DNA of 64,000 nt from SELP01 sp035969385 (GTDB lineage Bacteria; Pseudomonadota; Alphaproteobacteria; Rhodobacterales; Rhodobacteraceae). A program made the translations under genes and the position numbers. This document shows positions 50,101 through 58,306 of the stretch, piece by piece; within the stretch, counting starts at the first letter, position 1; every line of letters starts with the position of its first letter. The stretch is from positions 372,001 to 436,000 of the forward strand of contig NZ_JAYKKJ010000003.1 in NCBI RefSeq assembly GCF_035969385.1, written 5' to 3'. The notes beneath the pieces were generated by a model that did no database searches, was not told the DNA's origin, and saw nothing but the letters and a program-made list of their open reading frames with translations.

Positions 50101-50694
50101 TCAGTCGGCGGGGGCAAGGGGGCTGTCGTCGGGCTCTACCACCCGCGCCCCGATCTGCCGCAGCCAATCATCGACCAGCGCGACCTCGGCGGGCGTCAGC
50201 CGTTGGTGCCGGGGATAGCGCGGCGCGGCGCGGTCCATCAGGATCGGCGCGTCCCAGCCATGGGTGGTCTCAAAAAACCGTTCGACCGCCGCCTGCCCCA
50301 GCGTGTGCAGAAACCCCTGCACCACAACGTCGAGATAGGACAGGTAGACCGGATGGGTCAGTGTCGGCGCGGCAAGGTGCCCCTCTTCCACCTGATAGAC
50401 GGCGGTTTCCCCACGGTCCCCGTCATGGTCGACTAGATGGGACACGTCGCGCCGGGCATAGGCCCGTTCGCGCAGGTCCAGCGCCGCCCAATCGGCCCCC
50501 GGAACGGCGGCGATCACCCCGTCGATCACTGTCGCATCGCAGGGTTCGACCGACAGGAAGGCCGCGGGCCGCAGCGAGGTATGCCGCCACACCCGCCGCC
50601 AGCCGCGCAGCCGCGCGGGCCGGGCGTCGGGGTAGTCATGGGTCGCGAGGTTCACAAGCGACCCATAGCCGAAGAATCGTAGGTGTCCGTTCAT
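50101..50694 (-). CDS. gamma-glutamylcyclotransferase family protein
   Basis: A 197-residue protein with the cyclotransferase start RFFGYGSLVNLATHDYPDARPARLRGWRR and the SL/E-containing barrel strand GVIAAVPGADWAALDLRERAYARRD, where Glu in the RE segment would be the catalytic acid. Members release 5-oxoproline from gamma-glutamyl peptides (ChaC/GGCT) or act on other amide-like bonds. The C-terminal part (residues 105-197) is longer than in minimal GGCT. The start at 50694 overlaps the end of the permease gene by four bases, so it is coupled to the ABC exporter upstream. Confidence 0.83.
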   Translation of the reverse strand: MNGHLRFFGYGSLVNLATHDYPDARPARLRGWRRVWRHTSLRPAAFLSVEPCDATVIDGVIAAVPGADWAALDLRERAYARRDVSHLVDHDGDRGETAVYQVEEGHLAAPTLTHPVYLSYLDVVVQGFLHTLGQAAVERFFETTHGWDAPILMDRAAPRYPRHQRLTPAEVALVDDWLRQIGARVVEPDDSPLAPAD

Positions 50695-53219
50695 TCCCGC
50701 GCCCTTAGCACCTGTGCCGGTTTCGCGCCAAGGGATCGCAGCGCAAACCCAAGCCCCGCCAGCATCGTGGCAAGGATACCCCCGATAACGATCCAAAGCG
50801 CGTTGCCCCAAATCACTGTGAAGTCGCTTTCCATGATAAAGGTCATCACCGCCCATCCCCCGGCGATCCCTGCAAAGAGCGCCACTGCGCCCGCTGCCGC
50901 GCCGAGCAGGGCCGCCCGCAGGGCAAAGGATGACAGGATGCGCGCCCGCGTGGCGCCAAGGGTCTTCAGAACCGCCGCTTCATAGGTGCGGGCCTGTTCA
51001 CCCGCCGCCGCTGCACCGATCAGCACAAGGAACCCGGTGACCAGCGTGGCAAGTGCCCCATATCGGACCCCGGCGGCGATCCCCTGCACCAGTTCCATCA
51101 CCTGCCCGATGGCATCGCGGATGCGGATTGCGGTGATATTGGGATAGGCCCCGGCAAGGTCACGCAGGATCGCCGCCTCGGCCTCGGGTTCGGAATAGAC
51201 GGTGGCGATCCAGCTGTGCGGCGCCCCTTGCAGCGCGCCGGGGTTCATCAGCATGACAAACCCGATCCCCATGGTTTCGAAATTCACCTCGCGGAAGCTG
51301 CTGATTGTTGCGGTGATATCGCGGCCAAGGATGTTGACGGTGATGGTGTCGCCGATGCTCAGGCCGATTTCTGCCGCTTCCTCGGCCGAGAAGCTGACCA
51401 GCGGCGGGCCGTCATAATCGCGCGGCCACCAGTCGCCTTCGGTCACGGTGGTGTCTTCCGGGATGCCGGCGGAATAGGTCACACCCCGGTCGCCCCGGAT
51501 CACCCAATGGCCGCCTGCGACCTCTTCGGCCGGTTGGCCGTTGATCCGCGTGATGATGCCGCGCAGCATCGGGGCCGCGTCCACATCGCTGACCGCCGGG
51601 TCGTCGGCCAGCCGTGCCTTGAACCCGTCGATCTGGTCGGGCTGAATGTCGACGAAGAAATAGGACGGCGCGACGGCGGGCAATTCATCGGCAAAGGCGT
51701 TGCGCAGGTTGCCGTCGATCTGCCCGACCGAGGCCAGCACCGCCAGCCCCAGCCCCAGCGACAGAACGACCGAGGTGGTTTCCCCGCCCCGCGCCCCGAT
51801 AGCACCCAGCGCCAACCGCAGCGCGGGCCGCCCCCGTGCCGCCCGCCCGCTGCGCCGCGCCACGATGCGGGCCAGCACGGCGGTGAAGGCCAGAACCAGC
51901 AGCGCGCCTGCGATCCCGCCCGCCGTCCAGAGCGTGAGGAAGGCCGTGCCCGACAACCAGACCGCTGCCCCCAGCAAGACCGCCAACAGCCCGACCGTGA
52001 GCCAGACCCAGCGCCAGCGCGGTAGGGCCCGCCCCGCCGCCACGGCATCGCGGAACAGGGTCGCGGCGCGGATGTCCTCGGTCCGGGCCAGCGGCCAAAG
52101 GGTGAAGATCGCCGCGGCCATGACGCCATAAAAGGCGGCCTCGACCAGCGGGCCGGGGTAGAGGGCGAATTCGGCGGGGACCGGCAACTGCGCAAGGATC
52201 AGGGGCGCGAACAAGAGCGGCAGGCCAGCCCCGAGGATCAGGCCCAGCGCGACCCCGAGGATTGTCAAAACGCCGATCTGAATCGCGTAGGTCTGAAAGA
52301 TCACGGACCGGGTCGCGCCAAGCGTCTTCAATGTGGCGATGGTTTCGGTCTTGCGCGACAGGTAGGCGCGGACCGCGGCAGATACCCCGACCCCGCCGAC
52401 CGCCAGCCCTGACAGCCCCACGAGGATCAGGAAGGCCCCGATCCGGTCGACGAACCGTTCGGCCCCGCCTGCCCCCCGGCGGCTGTCGCGCCAGCGCATC
52501 CCGTCATCGCGGAACTGGTCTTCGGCCTGCTGTTCCAGCGCGGCAAGGTCGGTGCCATCGGGCAGATCGAGCCGGTAGTCGGTGGAAAAGAGTGTGCCCT
52601 CGGCAATCAGCCCTGAATTGGCAAGATCACGTGTCAGAACCAGCGTGCGCGGCCCAAGCCCGAAACCCGCCGAAGCGTTGTCGGGGTAGCGGTCGAGGAT
52701 TGCCGACAGGACAAATATCTGGTTGCCCAGCTTGAACTGGTCCCCGGGGGCAAGGCCCAGGCGGTCGGCCAGAACCCGCTCCATCGTGCCGCCGGGCAGC
52801 CCGTCCACCCCGGCAAAAGCGGCGGCAAGGTCCATCGGCGGGTCCAGCCGCACAGCCCCCACCAAGGGATAGGCATCATCCACCGCGCGCACCTGTGTCA
52901 GCGCCCGTTCGGGACCGCTGTCGCGGTCGACGACGACCATGGACCGGAAATCTACGGTTTCGGACAGACGATCCGAAACGCTTTCAAGGAAGGCGCGCTC
53001 CTCGTCGCGGGCGAAACGATAGGTGAAATTGGCTTCGGCATCGCCCCCCAAAAGCGCCGCGCCTTCGGTCTGAAGTCCGGTCGTGATGGCGGTGCGGACG
53101 CTGCCCACGGCGGCAATCGCCGCAACGCCCAGCGCCAGACAGGCAAGAAATATCCGGAACCCGCGCAACCCGCCGCGCAATTCGCGCCGGGCCAGCCGGG
53201 CCGAGAGGCGCAGGGTCAT
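50691..53219 (-). CDS. ABC transporter permease, YbbP/FtsX-like
   Basis: An 842-residue inner-membrane protein with an N-terminal helix, a large periplasmic domain (about 45-250), a first FtsX-type membrane block (about 260-380), a central pair of helices, a second periplasmic part (about 500-690) and a final FtsX block (715-835). Key pieces are TETIATLKTLGATRSVIFQTYAIQ and YEAAVLKTLGATRARILSSFALR, the repeated coupling motif of this class. E. coli YbbP, next to tesA and ybbA, has the same layout. It overlaps its ATPase gene by four bases. Confidence 0.93.
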   Translation of the reverse strand: MTLRLSARLARRELRGGLRGFRIFLACLALGVAAIAAVGSVRTAITTGLQTEGAALLGGDAEANFTYRFARDEERAFLESVSDRLSETVDFRSMVVVDRDSGPERALTQVRAVDDAYPLVGAVRLDPPMDLAAAFAGVDGLPGGTMERVLADRLGLAPGDQFKLGNQIFVLSAILDRYPDNASAGFGLGPRTLVLTRDLANSGLIAEGTLFSTDYRLDLPDGTDLAALEQQAEDQFRDDGMRWRDSRRGAGGAERFVDRIGAFLILVGLSGLAVGGVGVSAAVRAYLSRKTETIATLKTLGATRSVIFQTYAIQIGVLTILGVALGLILGAGLPLLFAPLILAQLPVPAEFALYPGPLVEAAFYGVMAAAIFTLWPLARTEDIRAATLFRDAVAAGRALPRWRWVWLTVGLLAVLLGAAVWLSGTAFLTLWTAGGIAGALLVLAFTAVLARIVARRSGRAARGRPALRLALGAIGARGGETTSVVLSLGLGLAVLASVGQIDGNLRNAFADELPAVAPSYFFVDIQPDQIDGFKARLADDPAVSDVDAAPMLRGIITRINGQPAEEVAGGHWVIRGDRGVTYSAGIPEDTTVTEGDWWPRDYDGPPLVSFSAEEAAEIGLSIGDTITVNILGRDITATISSFREVNFETMGIGFVMLMNPGALQGAPHSWIATVYSEPEAEAAILRDLAGAYPNITAIRIRDAIGQVMELVQGIAAGVRYGALATLVTGFLVLIGAAAAGEQARTYEAAVLKTLGATRARILSSFALRAALLGAAAGAVALFAGIAGGWAVMTFIMESDFTVIWGNALWIVIGGILATMLAGLGFALRSLGAKPAQVLRARE

Positions 53220-53911
53220 TCGGCGGCCCTCGCCTGATCCTGGGTGTCGATCCGCCCGTCGCGCAGCCGGATCACCCGGTCACAACGCCGTGCCAGTTCG
53301 TTTGAATGGGTCACCATCACCAGAGACGCGCCGTGCCGGTCGCGCAGCCCGAACAACAGGTCGACAATCGCCTGTCCGTTCGCCTCATCCAGGTTGCCGG
53401 TGGGTTCATCGGCCAAAAGGATGCGCGGACGCGGCGCCGCCGCGCGGGCCAGCGCCACGCGCTGCTGTTCGCCGCCTGACATCTGGCTGGGATAGTGGTC
53501 GGCCCGGTTGGCAAGCCCGACGGCATCAAGTTCCGCCGCCGCCCGGTCAAATGCATCCGTAACCCCGGCCAGTTCCAACGGCGTCGCCACGTTTTCCAGC
53601 GCGGTCATCGTGGGGATCAGGTGGAAAGACTGGAACACCACCCCCATATTATCTCTGCGAAACCGGGCAAGCTGGTCTTCGGACATGGTTGTCAGGTCAT
53701 GGCCCAGCGCCCGCACGGACCCGCCGGTGGCCTGTTCCAGCCCGCCCATCAGCATGAGGAGCGATGATTTGCCCGACCCGCTTGGCCCGATCAGACCGAG
53801 GCTTTCCCCTTCCTTCACCTCCAGCGAAATGCCATGCAGGATTTCGACCGGTCCGGCGTTGCCCTTCAAGGTCAGCGCGGCGTCGGTCAGGGAAAGGATG
53901 GGGTCAGACAT
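53216..53911 (-). CDS. ABC transporter ATP-binding protein, YbbA-like
   Basis: A 231-residue ATPase of the MacB/LolD/YbbA group. Walker A is GPSGSGKSSLL, the signature is MSGGEQQRVALARA, Walker B is RILLADEPTGNLD and the H-loop is VMVTHSNELA. With the following permease it forms an exporter or mechanotransmission complex thought to extract lipids, lipoproteins or peptides. ATG 53911 is chosen. It overlaps the divergent TesA-like gene: both start codons lie in CATG at 53909-53912, so the two genes share two bases at their starts. Confidence 0.94.
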   Translation of the reverse strand: MSDPILSLTDAALTLKGNAGPVEILHGISLEVKEGESLGLIGPSGSGKSSLLMLMGGLEQATGGSVRALGHDLTTMSEDQLARFRRDNMGVVFQSFHLIPTMTALENVATPLELAGVTDAFDRAAAELDAVGLANRADHYPSQMSGGEQQRVALARAAAPRPRILLADEPTGNLDEANGQAIVDLLFGLRDRHGASLVMVTHSNELARRCDRVIRLRDGRIDTQDQARAAE

Positions 53912-54602
53912 GAAACGGGCCTTCAACAATTTGGTCTCTCTTGGATATGGGGCGGCGCGCGGCCTGCGCAAGTTTCCATTTCTGCTCATCCCCCTTGCCG
54001 CCGCCGCACAGGCCGAGGATCTGACCATCGCTGCGCTTGGGGACAGTCTGACCCAAGGCTATGGCCTGCCGGTTAACGAAGGCTTCGTGCCGCAGATGCA
54101 GGCCTGGCTGGATGCGCAGGGGGCGGGGATCACGCTGATCAACGCGGGCGTGTCGGGCGACACGACGGCGGGCGGGTTGGCACGCGTCGGCTGGACCCTG
54201 ACGCCGGATGTGGATGGGATGATCGTGGCGCTGGGGGGCAATGATTTTCTGCGCGGCGTCGCGCCCGAAGTCAGCCACGCCAATCTGGACGGCATTCTTC
54301 AGGCGGCCGAGGGGGCGGGCGTCGGTGTCATGCTGGTCGGCCTTGAGGTGTCGAACAACTATGGCCCCGACTACAAGGCGGCCTTTGACGGGATGTATCC
54401 GGATCTTGCCGCCCAATACGGTGCAACCTTCTACCCCACCTTTTTCGAGGGGCTGCTGACCGAAGGCGACATGGCCGAGGCGCGCGCCGCCTATCTTCAG
54501 CCCGATGGGCTGCACCCGAACGCCGAAGGAGTCGTGCAAATCGTGGCCCATATGGGACCGGTCCTGCTGGAATTTGCCGAAGGGCTGCGCGCCGGTCAGT
54601 AG
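53910..54602 (+). CDS. tesA: arylesterase / TesA-like SGNH hydrolase
   Basis: A 230-residue secreted SGNH/GDSL hydrolase, with cleavage likely after residue about 35 (LLIPLAAAAQA). Catalytic Ser46 lies in ALGDSLTQGYG, the Gly block is GVSGDTTAGG, the Asn block GGNDFLRG, and the Asp/His pair is DGLHPNAEG. E. coli TesA is a periplasmic thioesterase, lysophospholipase and arylesterase, and is divergent from ybbA-ybbP just as here. Its end overlaps the convergent DUF4329 gene by seven bases. The start ATG 53910 shares bases with the divergent ATPase start. Confidence 0.92.
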   Translation: MKRAFNNLVSLGYGAARGLRKFPFLLIPLAAAAQAEDLTIAALGDSLTQGYGLPVNEGFVPQMQAWLDAQGAGITLINAGVSGDTTAGGLARVGWTLTPDVDGMIVALGGNDFLRGVAPEVSHANLDGILQAAEGAGVGVMLVGLEVSNNYGPDYKAAFDGMYPDLAAQYGATFYPTFFEGLLTEGDMAEARAAYLQPDGLHPNAEGVVQIVAHMGPVLLEFAEGLRAGQ

Positions 54603-55126
54603 GCCTCGCTTTTCAGGATGGCGCGGTAGGTGTAGCTTTCCTTGATCGCGCCCTCCGGGCCGGGCACGAAATTCGGGTCCATCGGAAGGCAGCCGATGCC
54701 GCAGACCTGAAAGGCGATCATCTCCGAACTGTCGATATACCACAGCCGCCCACCGGGCGTGGCGACCCAGCCGTCGATCCCATCTTCTTCGTCAGTTTCC
54801 ATATCGGTCGACGAAGGCACTTCTGAATCGTAGTCGGGGCTATAGGTGGAATGGGTGTGGAACGAGGCGATCACCTCCATCCCCGCGGGCCAATTGGGAA
54901 GATAACAGGCGGCTTCCTCCCCCTCCATGATCCGGGTGATGTCCAATTCGCCGGCGCGGTTATAGCCGACGTAGCCGCATAATTCCTTGTTCAAGGCAAA
55001 GGACCGTTCCTGAATTCGGGAAAACACCTTGGTGATAAAGGTGATCTCTTCCTCGATCGGAAGGGTCTGGGCGGCTACGGGCGTGGCCAGCAGGGCCGCC
55101 GCAATCAGGGGGGCAAAACGAAACAT
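54596..55126 (-). CDS. secreted DUF4329/JAMM-like protein
   Basis: A 176-residue exported protein with a signal peptide (MFRFAPLIAAALLATPVAAQ). The body has KELCGYVGYNRAGELDITRI and a metalloprotease-like stretch: SFHTHSTYSPD at about residues 90-100 followed after a few residues by PSSTDMET, that is H-x-H then S-x-x-D as in JAMM/MPN isopeptidases. The spacing is a few residues longer than the canonical H-x-H-x7-S-x-x-D. Three or four cysteines suggest disulfides in the periplasm. The activity is not known. DUF4329 is my best family match from memory. Confidence 0.68.
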   Translation of the reverse strand: MFRFAPLIAAALLATPVAAQTLPIEEEITFITKVFSRIQERSFALNKELCGYVGYNRAGELDITRIMEGEEAACYLPNWPAGMEVIASFHTHSTYSPDYDSEVPSSTDMETDEEDGIDGWVATPGGRLWYIDSSEMIAFQVCGIGCLPMDPNFVPGPEGAIKESYTYRAILKSEAY

Positions 55127-55173
55127 GGGCCCGAGTTTCCCCGGACCCATGCCTCAGATCAAGTCTTTCGCGA

Positions 55174-55380
55174 TCAGGCGAGAGAAATGTTAACCGCCGA
55201 CTCGCGGCCGTCACGGCCGGCTTCGATGTCGAAGGTCACTTTCTGGTTGTCAGCCAGGCCTTCAAGGCCCGAACGCTGAACGGCAGAGATGTGCACGAAC
55301 ACGTCTTTGCTGCCGCCCTCGGGGGCGATGAAGCCATAGCCTTTGGTGGTGTTGAACCATTTCACGGTGCCGTTGGCCAT
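55174..55380 (-). CDS. cold-shock domain protein (copy 1)
   Basis: A 68-residue single cold-shock domain, an RNA/ssDNA-binding OB fold. RNP1 is KGYGFIAPEGG and RNP2 is VFVHISAV. The start MANGTVKWFN at 55380 has AAGGAGAC upstream. A longer frame to 55410 runs through the leader. The protein is 80% or so identical by eye to the second copy at 57167-57373. Its mRNA leader of about 110 bases holds a block shared with the second gene, suggesting common post-transcriptional control. Confidence 0.95.
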   Translation of the reverse strand: MANGTVKWFNTTKGYGFIAPEGGSKDVFVHISAVQRSGLEGLADNQKVTFDIEAGRDGRESAVNISLA

Positions 55381-55428
55381 CTGTAGTCTCCTTAGTTTAA
55401 CCGCTCGCACGATGCAGCGGGTCGGCTC

Positions 55429-55479
55429 GTCAGTCGCTGATCGAAGAACTGAGGCCGTTGGTCGGAGACAGGGTCGATA
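55429..55479 (-). promoter_or_regulatory. conserved cold-shock leader block (copy 1)
   Basis: In mRNA sense this block reads TCGACCCTGTCT near its beginning, then CAGTTCTTCGATC and GACTGAC at its end. The same pieces, in the same order and spacing, occur before the second cold-shock gene at 57427-57480. It lies about 50 bases upstream of the start codon, in the position of the thermosensing or cold-box leader of other csp messages. Confidence 0.65.
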
Positions 55480-55499
55480 GTGGTAACGTCGCGGGAAAC

Positions 55500-55528
55500 G
55501 ATATGGGGGCAGATCGGATTCGTATCAA
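55500..55528 (-). promoter_or_regulatory. predicted promoter of cold-shock gene 1
   Basis: On the minus strand TTGATA (55528-55523) and CATATC (55505-55500) are 17 bases apart, placing the transcript start near 55493 and giving a leader of about 113 bases. The second cold-shock gene has the same arrangement at the same distance. Confidence 0.5.
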
Positions 55529-55680
55529 GGGGTTTGTCACAACTTGACAGAGAACGGGGCGAGCGCCATATGCGCTCAAACCCCTTGTGAGCCTCGCGAA
55601 ACGCGCCATGCGCCTGCCCCTGTCCTAGACAACCGACTGTCCCGACCGTCACTGTCTTTTGCCCTTTTTGCAGGCCCCTC

Positions 55681-56619
55681 ATGTCCCCCATTCCGAATGG
55701 ATCGTCCGGCGATCTGAATGCTGACCGGCGGCTTATGTTCGCTGATGCGCTTCTTGCCGAAGGCGACCCGGCCGCCGCTGCCGCGCTGATGTCCGAAACC
55801 CTTCCCGACTTCCCGGACTGGGTGGCGGGCTGGATGCGTCTGGGCGAAATGGCCGAAGCGGCAGGCGATACATCGCAGGCCATTGCGGCCTATGAAACCG
55901 CCCTGCGCCTTGACCCGGCGGACCTGCATGGCGCCGGGTTGCGCCGCGACCTACTGCGCCCCGTGCCGGTGGCAGAGCAGATGCCCCCCGCCTTTGTCGA
56001 GGCGCTGTTCGATCAATATGCCCCCGGCTTTGACCGGTCTCTAGTCGACGGGCTGGCCTACTCCGGGCCCGAACAGCTGGCCGCCTGCCTGCCCGGCCCC
56101 TATGCCCGGGCGCTGGACCTTGGCTGCGGCACCGGGCTGATGGGCGCGGCGATCCGGGATCGCTGCACATGGCTGGAAGGATGGGATATCTCGGCCGGGA
56201 TGCTGGAACGGGCGCGGGCCAAGGCGATCTATGACCGGCTGGACAAACAGGACATCGGGGCGCTGACCCCGGTGCACCCACAGTTCGATCTGATCGTGGC
56301 CGCGGACGTGTTCATCTATCTCGGCGCGCTTGAACGGATCATAGGCTGGGTCGCGGCGGCACTGGCGCCGGGCGGAACCTTTGCCTTTACCGTCGAGGCG
56401 ACGGAGGACCCCGGATTTATCCTGCGCCCATCCCGACGATACGCACATGGTCAGGCCTACCTGTCTGAACTTCTGGCGACCGCCGGGTTTGTCGGGATGA
56501 CGATGGACCGGCGCGTCCTACGCAAGGATCGGGGCGAGGATGTCGAGGCCCTGATCGTGACCGCGAAGGCCCCGGTCCGGCGTCGAGACACCACCGGCGA
56601 GGAGGCCGAATTCGCCTGA
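55681..56619 (+). CDS. class I SAM methyltransferase with N-terminal TPR-like region
   Basis: A 312-residue protein. Residues about 17-85 form two TPR-like helix pairs (ADALLAEGDPAAAAALMSET, then AEAAGDTSQAIAAYETALRLDP). The methyltransferase domain follows, with motif I LDLGCGTGLMGAAI, acidic loop LEGWDISAGMLERARAK, FDLIVAADVFIYLG and the SAM_MTase end AGFVGMTMDRRVLRKDRG. The combination is typical of a family whose substrate is unknown; a protein or a small acid is possible. It lies between the two cold-shock genes but on the other strand. ATG 55681 is 15 bases after a C-rich stretch without a strong ribosome site. Confidence 0.83.
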   Translation: MSPIPNGSSGDLNADRRLMFADALLAEGDPAAAAALMSETLPDFPDWVAGWMRLGEMAEAAGDTSQAIAAYETALRLDPADLHGAGLRRDLLRPVPVAEQMPPAFVEALFDQYAPGFDRSLVDGLAYSGPEQLAACLPGPYARALDLGCGTGLMGAAIRDRCTWLEGWDISAGMLERARAKAIYDRLDKQDIGALTPVHPQFDLIVAADVFIYLGALERIIGWVAAALAPGGTFAFTVEATEDPGFILRPSRRYAHGQAYLSELLATAGFVGMTMDRRVLRKDRGEDVEALIVTAKAPVRRRDTTGEEAEFA

Positions 56620-56680
56620 AGACTTGAACGGTCTTCCGTGAATTCATATCCTGATTTCAAGATGTGTTATGGAGGCCAGG

Positions 56681-57106
56681 ATGGCTGGACTGAAGATGAC
56701 CTGTTTCGATTGCGGGCAGGTGAACCGGGTGCCAGAAGACAAGCTGTCGGCAGGGCCGAAATGTGCTGCCTGTGGTGCAAAACTGATCACCGACAAGGCG
56801 GTCGAGATCGATCTGGCGACCCTTCAAAAGGCCGCCAAGACCGACGATGTGCCATTGGTCGTGGATTTCTGGGCGCCGTGGTGTGGCCCCTGCCGGATGA
56901 TGGCGCCCGAGTTTTCAAAGGCCGCGGCGACCCTGAAGGGCAAGGCCCGGCTGGTGAAGCTGAACACCGAGGCCGACCAGAAGGCGGGCATGGTCTATGG
57001 CATCCGTGGCATCCCGACGATGGTCAAGTTCAAGGGCGGGCGCGAGGTGAACCGGCAATCGGGCGCGGTTCCGGCACAGGCCATCGTGTCGTTTTCGCAG
57101 GGATAA
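56681..57106 (+). CDS. trxC: thioredoxin 2
   Basis: A 141-residue thioredoxin with the TrxC-specific N-terminal zinc finger (CFDCGQ and CAACGAKL) and the redox active site FWAPWCGPCRMMAPEF. The later GIRGIPTMVKFKGGREV segment with the cis-Pro is normal. It is usually induced by oxidative stress through OxyR, but I see no such box here. ATG 56681 is chosen because GGAGG lies five bases before it; ATG 56669 is a longer alternative. Confidence 0.94.
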   Translation: MAGLKMTCFDCGQVNRVPEDKLSAGPKCAACGAKLITDKAVEIDLATLQKAAKTDDVPLVVDFWAPWCGPCRMMAPEFSKAAATLKGKARLVKLNTEADQKAGMVYGIRGIPTMVKFKGGREVNRQSGAVPAQAIVSFSQG

Positions 57107-57108
57107 CG

Positions 57109-57137
57109 AAAAAGGGCGGCCCAGTGGCCGCCCTTTT
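57109..57137. terminator. bidirectional terminator between trxC and cold-shock gene 2
   Basis: AAAAA (57109-57113), stem GGGCGGCC (57114-57121) with GGCCGCCC (57126-57133), loop CAGT, then TTTT. The A run on one side and T run on the other make it work in both directions for the convergent genes. Confidence 0.88.
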
Positions 57138-57166
57138 CAATCTCTCCGTTCCCTTTCGGGAAAGGT

Positions 57167-57373
57167 TTAGGCCAGCGCCAGGTTGATCGCGCTTTCGCGG
57201 CCGTCACGGCCGGATTCGATGTCGAAGGTAACCTTCGCGCCATCGGCCAGACCGGTCATGCCGGAACGCTCAACGGCGGAGATGTGCACGAACACGTCCT
57301 TGCTGCCGCCTTCGGGCTCGATGAAGCCGAAACCTTTGGTGGAGTTGAACCATTTCACGGTGCCATTAGCCAT
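57167..57373 (-). CDS. cold-shock domain protein (copy 2)
   Basis: A 68-residue cold-shock protein with RNP1 KGFGFIEPEGG and RNP2 VFVHISAV. Differences from copy 1 are mostly conservative (for example VERSGMTGLADGAKV against VQRSGLEGLADNQKV), so the two are paralogues from a fairly recent duplication separated by 1.8 kb. The gene has a leader of about 120 bases containing the shared block and ends before the terminator shared with trxC. Confidence 0.95.
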   Translation of the reverse strand: MANGTVKWFNSTKGFGFIEPEGGSKDVFVHISAVERSGMTGLADGAKVTFDIESGRDGRESAINLALA

Positions 57374-57426
57374 CGTGTGTCTTCCTTATATGTTTGCCAC
57401 CCGCGGAAGTGCGGTAGCCCGGCTTG

Positions 57427-57480
57427 GTCAGTCTCAGATCGAAGAACTGTAAGCCGATGAAGGAAGACAGGGTCGAGATA
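57427..57480 (-). promoter_or_regulatory. conserved cold-shock leader block (copy 2)
   Basis: The counterpart of 55429-55479. In mRNA sense it keeps TCGACCCTGTCT, CAGTTCTTCGATC and GACTGAC at nearly the same spacing, while bases between them differ. Preservation of these pieces in non-coding DNA between paralogues points to an RNA function. Confidence 0.65.
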
Positions 57481-57499
57481 GAATAACGGTTGCAGGGCG

Positions 57500-57528
57500 C
57501 GTATGGGGCACCGACGACGATATAGCAA
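57500..57528 (-). promoter_or_regulatory. predicted promoter of cold-shock gene 2
   Basis: On the minus strand TTGCTA (57528-57523) and CATACG (57505-57500) with a 17-base spacer ending in GCCC, matching the layout of the first cold-shock promoter. Confidence 0.45.
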
Positions 57529-57566
57529 GACAATTCGACGGGGCTGCGGGGACCGGCGGTGTTCCG

Positions 57567-58232
57567 CTACCAGTCGACCTGCGCCCCGGCATAGTCAAAG
57601 AACCCACCGGTCTGATCCGGTGAAAGTGCGTCCAAGACAGCCACAAGGTTGGCCGCTGCGGTATCCGCGGGAACGGTCTTGTGCCGACCGGCGTATCGGG
57701 CTGTGAAAGGTGTTTCAACGGTGCCGGGGTGCAACGCGACGCAGATCGATTGCCGTTGCGTGCGCCGCAGTTCGATGGACGCGCCGCGGACGATCTGGTT
57801 CAGCGCCGCCTTGGACGCCCGGTAGCTGTGCCAACCGCCGATCCGGTTGTCCCCGATCGACCCTACCCGCGCGGACAGCACACCGACCCGACAGGTCCGG
57901 TCCTTGGGCAACAGGCGCGGCAGGGCCTTGAGTAGAAGAGCCGGGCCAATGGCGTTGACCGCGAAGACCTGCGCCATCTGCTCAGCGTCAATTGCCGAGA
58001 GCGATTTTTCCGGGGTTCCTCCCGTGGTGGCCAGCGCCCCGGTCGCCACGAAAACCGTATCAAACACCCCGGACAGCGTGCCCATCGCCGCGTCAATCGA
58101 GGGGGGATCAAGCAGGTCCAGCCCGTGTTCGCTGCGGGACAGGCCCAGCACCTCTGCCCCCTGCCCACGCAAATGATGGCACAGTGCGGCGCCTATGCCG
58201 CCGCTTGATCCGATGACAAGGGCGCGGTTCAT
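57567..58232 (-). CDS. short-chain dehydrogenase/reductase
   Basis: A 221-residue SDR. The dinucleotide loop is IGSSGGIGAAL at the N-terminus, the middle FVATGALATTGG replaces the usual NNAG, the catalytic Ser lies in VLSARVGSIGDNR and the Tyr/Lys pair is in SYRASKAALNQI (Y-x3-K). It resembles the CsgA/C-factor-like SDR group, with an unknown substrate. The start MNRALVIG at 58232 is preferred. It is divergent from the GST gene beginning at 58307, so 74 bases hold both promoters. Confidence 0.88.
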   Translation of the reverse strand: MNRALVIGSSGGIGAALCHHLRGQGAEVLGLSRSEHGLDLLDPPSIDAAMGTLSGVFDTVFVATGALATTGGTPEKSLSAIDAEQMAQVFAVNAIGPALLLKALPRLLPKDRTCRVGVLSARVGSIGDNRIGGWHSYRASKAALNQIVRGASIELRRTQRQSICVALHPGTVETPFTARYAGRHKTVPADTAAANLVAVLDALSPDQTGGFFDYAGAQVDW

Positions 58233-58306
58233 GGCGGAGGAGCTAGCGGCCTTCGCGCCCAGATCAAGCCTTGGCAAACCGGCCGCCGAAAGTGCATGCT
58301 TGCCCG

